Assembly: GCA_031265635.1 (NCBI GenBank)
Contig: JAISCK010000104.1
Coordinates: 1 to 8,751 of the forward strand
From: Spirochaetaceae bacterium
GTDB taxonomy: Bacteria; Spirochaetota; Spirochaetia; Treponematales; Breznakiellaceae
Reading direction: 5' to 3'
Length of the DNA stretch: 8,751 bases
Each line of letters begins with the position of its first letter. Positions within the stretch are counted from its first letter, which is position 1. Below the pieces are notes generated by a model that was not told the origin of the DNA, searched no databases, and saw nothing but the letters and a program-made list of their open reading frames with translations. Positions 6,283 to 8,751 of this stretch are shown here, one piece after another. The translations under genes and the position numbers were made by a program.

Positions 6283-6642
6283 TTACGCCTCCAGCGCGGC
6301 CCTGGCCCGGTCAACGACAGCCTTAAAGGCGCCTGAATCCCCGAGGGCAAGGCTTGCCAGGGCTTTACGGTTGATAAGCACCCCGGCCTTGTTAAGACCG
6401 TCAACAAGCCGGGAATAGGAAAGACCCTCGGCCCTGCAGGCCGCGTTGATTCTCACTATCCACAGCCGCCTGAAATCGCCTTTGCGGTCCCTGCGGTCCC
6501 GGTAGGCATAGGTAAGGCTTTTGGTAACCGCGTCTTTGGCGGTCTTGTAATTTGAATGGCGGCGGCCCCAGTAGCCTTTGGCCTGCTTGAGTATCTTTTT
6601 GCGGTGATCCTTTCTTCTGGAACCGTCTACTGCTCTTGACAT
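6283..6642 (-). CDS. rplT: 50S ribosomal protein L20
   Basis: The 119-residue L20 protein is an early 23S rRNA-binding assembly protein of the large subunit. The full-length family pattern is visible: basic N-terminal helix (RRKDHRKKILKQAKGYWGRR), YKTAKDAVTKSLTYAYRDRRDRK, FRRLWIVRINAACR, and GLSYSRLVDGLNKAGVLINRKALASLA. The ATG at 6640-6642 has AAGGAAGG upstream. It follows rpmI after an unusually long 139-base spacer and is tightly followed by the coiled-coil gene. L20 autoregulates its operon in other bacteria. Confidence 0.98.
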   Translation of the reverse strand: MSRAVDGSRRKDHRKKILKQAKGYWGRRHSNYKTAKDAVTKSLTYAYRDRRDRKGDFRRLWIVRINAACRAEGLSYSRLVDGLNKAGVLINRKALASLALGDSGAFKAVVDRARAALEA

Positions 6643-6781
6643 GGAAACCTTCCTTAGGTATACACCCTAAATTTGAATTTGTTGCCAGGGAACCGCCTGA
6701 TCGTTGCCGGAGGGCAAAACGCCGAAAGGCAAACGCCGGAATTCCGGCCCGGAAAGGCCCCTGACCCTTTTTATGCGGCCC
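6643..6781 (-). other. Structured rpmI-rplT spacer
   Basis: These 139 bases hold no gene. They contain a perfect 14-bp palindrome, GCCGGAATTCCGGC (6735-6748), and two near-identical copies of GGCGTTTGCC/GGCGTTTTGCC (minus strand) beside it. Such GC-rich structure could slow ribosomes, act as an mRNA processing point, or serve as an L20 binding site. No T-rich tract follows in the minus direction, so it is not a standard terminator. I see no convincing promoter. Confidence 0.4.
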
Positions 6782-6982
6782 CTATCCGTAGGGAAGGAGC
6801 TGCTTCCTGATCACCGGCACATTATCGCCGGAAAGTATGCCCGCGCGGCGGAGATTCCGCTTGCGCTTGGCGCTTTTTTTGGTGAGGATGTGGCGAAGAT
6901 TCTGTTTCTTGTACTTCACCTTTCCTGACCCGGTAAATGTAAAGCGTTTGGCGGCGCTCTTCCTGGTTTTCATCTTGGGCAT
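6782..6982 (-). CDS. rpmI: 50S ribosomal protein L35
   Basis: The 66-residue, very basic L35 protein of the large ribosomal subunit. Family motifs are MPKMKTRKSAAKRF at the N-terminus, GSGKVKYKK, RHILTKKSAKRKRNLR and the C-terminal ending VIRKQLLPYG. Its length is standard. The ATG at 6980-6982 has GAGG upstream and lies 11 bases after infC, the usual infC-rpmI-rplT order. Confidence 0.98.
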   Translation of the reverse strand: MPKMKTRKSAAKRFTFTGSGKVKYKKQNLRHILTKKSAKRKRNLRRAGILSGDNVPVIRKQLLPYG

Positions 6983-6993
6983 ATTGCGGTCCT

Positions 6994-7512
6994 CTATTTC
7001 TTGGTTTTGGGGCTTAATACCATGGACATAAACCTGCCTTCCATAGCGGGCGCTTTATCCATTACATAGTCCCCTTCAATGCGTTTAAGGACGTCGTTAA
7101 GGACATCCAATCCGAGTTCGGTATGGGCCAGTTCCCGGCCGCGGAAACGGATAGTAACCTTTACCTTGTTGCCTTCGGCAAGAAATTCCTTGACATGCTT
7201 GGACTTAAAGTCCAGATCATGGTCATCAATCTTGGGCTGCATCCGTATTTCTTTAAGTTTAAGCAGCTTTTGCCGCTTTTTCGCGTCCCGGACTTTCTTT
7301 TCATTTTCGAATTTGAACTTGCCGTAATCGAGGATCTTGCAGACCGGAGGATTTGCCTGTGGGGCTACTTCGACCAGATCAAGACCCTGGGTTTTAGCCA
7401 TTTCGAGCGCCTGAATAGTGGGCATAATCCCCTGCTGTTCGCCCTCATCGGTGATGAGGCGTATTTCCCGCACCCGAATTTGTTCGTTTATCCGTAAATC
7501 CTTATCCGCCAA
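6994..7512 (-). CDS. infC: Translation initiation factor IF-3
   Basis: A 172-residue IF-3, which binds the 30S subunit, checks the initiator codon and tRNA, and prevents early 50S joining. Motifs include RINEQIRVREIRLI near the N-terminus, LDLVEVAPQANPPVCKILDYGKF, the linker helix, and the C-domain HDLDFKSKHVKEFL, KVKVTIRFRGRELAHTELG and VMDKAPAMEGRFMSMVLSPK. The start is TTG at 7510-7512: the frame has a stop at 7525-7527, and the next ATG is internal to a conserved region. AGGAGG at 7517-7522 sits four bases ahead. E. coli infC starts with AUU and is controlled by IF-3 itself; a UUG start here may weaken initiation similarly, but UUG is a more acceptable codon. Confidence 0.97.
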   Translation of the reverse strand: MADKDLRINEQIRVREIRLITDEGEQQGIMPTIQALEMAKTQGLDLVEVAPQANPPVCKILDYGKFKFENEKKVRDAKKRQKLLKLKEIRMQPKIDDHDLDFKSKHVKEFLAEGNKVKVTIRFRGRELAHTELGLDVLNDVLKRIEGDYVMDKAPAMEGRFMSMVLSPKTKK

Positions 7513-7516
7513 CTGA

Positions 7517-7522
7517 CCTCCT
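7517..7522 (-). promoter_or_regulatory. Ribosome binding site deciding the infC TTG start
   Basis: AGGAGG on the minus strand, four bases before TTG. Together with the in-frame stop at 7525-7527 it fixes the start of IF-3 at the TTG codon. Confidence 0.8.
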
Positions 7523-7551
7523 CGTCAACTAACGCTACAACGGGGCATGTA

Positions 7552-7569
7552 CCGCTAATCTAAAAGCGG
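7552..7569 (-). promoter_or_regulatory. Inverted repeat at the infC transcription start
   Basis: On the minus strand CCGCT and AGCGG flank an 8-base centre immediately after the -10 box. It overlaps the expected transcription start, so it looks more like a protein-binding site than an RNA hairpin. The arms are only 5 bp, so chance is possible. Confidence 0.3.
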
Positions 7570-7599
7570 ATTATAGCAAAAAAACCGCGATTTTGTCCA
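7570..7599 (-). promoter_or_regulatory. Strong promoter of the infC operon
   Basis: On the minus strand TGGACA (7594-7599) and a perfect TATAAT (7570-7575) are 18 bases apart. The -10 is preceded by TGC, an extended -10 element. Transcription would start near 7563, giving a leader of about 50 bases before the infC start. It is the only clear promoter upstream of the seven-gene minus-strand run. Confidence 0.85.
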
Positions 7600-7745
7600 G
7601 TACCGGGGAGCGGGTATCCCGGCAAAGTGATAGTACCAGAGGAATATGACCCTTTACAACATTAAAAATCTGTGTTAAACAATATGTATGCGGCAATACG
7701 TTTTATCAGAATTTTTCTGTGTTGCTAGACTTGGCATGATTTCTG

Positions 7746-7777
<32 letters not shown>

Positions 7778-7834
7778 ACTCATCGTCATTTTTAAGCAGG
7801 CAAGCCCCTGCACATTGTCATCTTTTTTCTGGGG

Positions 7835-7869
7835 AGAGGTCTGCCCAAAAACAGACATACCTCTTTTTT
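7835..7869 (+). terminator. Terminator-like hairpin in the leader of the flavin reductase
   Basis: AGAGGT (7835-7840) and CTG (7841-7843) pair with CAG (7852-7854) and ACCTCT (7859-7864), with a four-base bulge, followed by TTTTTT (7864-7869). It lies upstream of the flavin reductase in the same direction. It would either stop stray transcription coming from the CT-tract side or act as an attenuator in a long leader. Confidence 0.5.
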
Positions 7870-7895
7870 CACGATTGGTTTCATCACTGTCCGGA

Positions 7896-7924
7896 GGAAC
7901 CATGAACACTCGTGTTCATGTTCC
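7896..7924. promoter_or_regulatory. Strong inverted repeat, candidate operator or leader hairpin
   Basis: CATGAACAC (7901-7909) and GTGTTCATG (7912-7920) are perfect 9-bp arms around TC. With one bulged C the pairing extends to 13 bp (GGAAC at 7896-7900 with GTTCC at 7920-7924). It overlaps the proposed -35 box, which suits a repressor site. No T tract follows, so it is not a terminator. Confidence 0.6.
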
Positions 7925-7943
7925 ATATAACAATGCCGCTTGA
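7902..7943 (+). CDS. Possible 13-codon leader ORF
   Basis: GGAGG at 7893-7897 is four bases before ATG at 7902. The frame encodes MNTRVHVPYNNAA and stops with TGA at 7941-7943, inside the loop of the next hairpin. The ORF could be a leader peptide, but it shares its bases with the proposed operator and promoter, so both readings cannot easily be true together. No repeated control codons point to amino-acid attenuation. Low confidence. Confidence 0.22.
   Translation: MNTRVHVPYNNAA
7903..7931 (+). promoter_or_regulatory. Possible promoter of the flavin reductase gene
   Basis: TGAACA (7903-7908, four of six matches to consensus) and TATAAC (7926-7931, five of six) are 17 bases apart. Transcription would start near 7938, about 34 bases before the ATG. 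The -35 lies inside the inverted repeat at 7896-7924. The -10 is good and the -35 weak, consistent with a regulated promoter. Confidence 0.42.
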
Positions 7944-7948
7944 GCGGC
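7935..7948 (+). promoter_or_regulatory. Short hairpin before the flavin reductase ribosome binding site
   Basis: GCCGC (7935-7939) and GCGGC (7944-7948) enclose TTGA, a compact 5-bp GC hairpin (6 bp if the loop closes further). It ends 11 bases ahead of the AAGGAGG ribosome binding site (7960-7966). At the 5' end of a transcript starting near 7938 it would be cut; in a longer transcript it could stabilise the mRNA or affect ribosome loading. Confidence 0.4.
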
Positions 7949-7971
7949 TTAATAAGGTCAAGGAGGAAAGA

Positions 7972-8751
7972 ATGAACAAAAAGCGTTTTGCCCTGTTGGG
8001 CGCTACGGCGGCCCTGGCGGTGGTCCTGGGCTGCGGTACGCCGGCCAAGGCGGTCAAGGGCCCCATGAAGGCCGGAACCTACACGGCTACCGTACCGGGT
8101 ATGCACGGCCCCCTCTCTGTGGAGGTAAGCCTCAGTACCGGTTCCATAACGGATGTAAGGGTTACGGCGAATGTGGAGACCCCCGGAGTAAGTACCTGGG
8201 CCATAGAAGGTATTCCCCGGCGCATTGTGGAGCAGCAGTCCCTGGCGGTCGATGTGGTTACCGGTGTTTCCATTACCAGCGGGGCCATTATACGTGCTGT
8301 GGAAGACTGTCTCAGCCAGGCCGGGGCCAATGTGGCGGAGTTTAAGAAGGCCCAGCCGAGGCGGAGAGCCGCCGACGAGACCCTCAGCGCCGATGTGGTG
8401 ATCGTAGGCGGCAGCGGGGCTGGACTTGCCGCGGCGGTGTCTGCCACCGAAGCCGGGGCCAAGGTCATACTCATCGAAAAATCCGGCTTTTTGGGGGGCA
8501 ACTCCATCATGGCCGGCGGTATCTACAATACCGCCTGGCCCGAAAGGCAGGACCATTGGCCCAGCAACAGCGGGGTGGAAACACTCATCACCGACGCCCT
8601 GGCGGAACGGCCGGTCAATGGAGAACACCGGGCCTTGATTGAGGTGGTCCGTACCGAATTTGAGGCGTTTAAGCGTACTGATAAAACCATGTTTTACAGA
8701 CCGTCCTGGCATGCCATGCAAACATGTAATGGCGCCGACATGTTTGCCACA
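7972..8751 (+). CDS. Lipoprotein FMN/FAD reductase, fumarate reductase flavoprotein type (5' part)
   Basis: The gene is open at the window edge; 260 residues are visible. A lipoprotein signal (MNKKRF, hydrophobic core, VVLGC) gives lipidated Cys21, so it is outside the cytoplasm. An FMN-binding domain follows (about 33-118: GTYTATVPGMHGPLSVEVSLSTG and DVVTGVSITSGA). The motif fits the ApbE flavinylation site D-x-x-T-G-A/V-T/S-x-T, with S100 as probable FMN acceptor. Then comes the FAD-binding Rossmann motif DVVIVGGSGAGLAAAVSATEAGAKVILIEK (141-170) and GGNSIMAGG, typical of the fumarate reductase, urocanate reductase and related flavoprotein family. The role is probably reduction of an external acceptor such as fumarate, urocanate or a related enoate; the substrate-deciding residues are outside the window. 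AAGGAGG at 7960-7966 supports the ATG. Confidence 0.9.
   Translation, partial: MNKKRFALLGATAALAVVLGCGTPAKAVKGPMKAGTYTATVPGMHGPLSVEVSLSTGSITDVRVTANVETPGVSTWAIEGIPRRIVEQQSLAVDVVTGVSITSGAIIRAVEDCLSQAGANVAEFKKAQPRRRAADETLSADVVIVGGSGAGLAAAVSATEAGAKVILIEKSGFLGGNSIMAGGIYNTAWPERQDHWPSNSGVETLITDALAERPVNGEHRALIEVVRTEFEAFKRTDKTMFYRPSWHAMQTCNGADMFAT

Noticed and set aside
6282..6407. N-terminal extension of the coiled-coil protein
   Set aside because: The extra 42 residues lie out of frame inside rplT, are Pro/Arg-rich, and a good ribosome binding site precedes the internal ATG at 6281.
7792..8721. Long open frame on the minus strand opposite the flavin reductase
   Set aside because: It is antisense to a well-recognised FMN/FAD protein, runs through the leader hairpins, and has no recognisable domain. 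GC-rich codons of the plus-strand gene explain the lack of stops.

Overview
The window looks like part of a spirochaete chromosome, most plausibly a treponeme of the free-living or gut-symbiont kind. That is inference. It rests on GC-rich coding sequence, the order infC-rpmI-rplT followed by a coiled-coil gene and zapA, a GAF/HD-GYP protein beside a small stand-alone parvulin, and a flavin-bearing lipoprotein reductase of a type common in anaerobes. No RNA genes, insertion sequences or CRISPR array are visible.

Layout. Bases 2-1886 (+) are a lipoate block: the 3' part of lipA with an unexpected C-terminal domain, a lipoate-protein ligase catalytic subunit overlapping it by four bases, and a small unknown acidic protein. 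The block ends in a clear intrinsic terminator (1967-2003). Bases 2131-3680 (+) hold a parvulin isomerase and a GAF-HD-GYP cyclic-di-GMP phosphodiesterase. Convergent with it, 3694-7512 (-) is one long operon-like run read from a strong promoter at 7570-7599: infC, rpmI, rplT, a coiled-coil protein, zapA, manA (type I phosphomannose isomerase) and a YaiI-family gene. Bases 7513-7971 are a 459-base divergent intergenic region with a (CT)14 tract, a terminator-like hairpin, a strong inverted repeat, a possible promoter and a 13-codon leader ORF. From 7972 to the window edge runs the start of a lipoprotein with an FMN-binding domain followed by a fumarate-reductase-type FAD domain.

How the genes fit together. 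The most striking point is in the lipoate block. The LipA reading frame continues past its conserved end into what reads as the lipoate ligase accessory domain (LplB / Lip_prot_lig_C), while the ligase next door lacks that domain. This suggests a split ligase whose accessory half is carried on the lipoyl synthase. Secondary points are a coiled-coil protein beside zapA that ends in a beta-clamp-like QLDIF motif, and the repeat-rich, possibly regulated leader of the flavin reductase.
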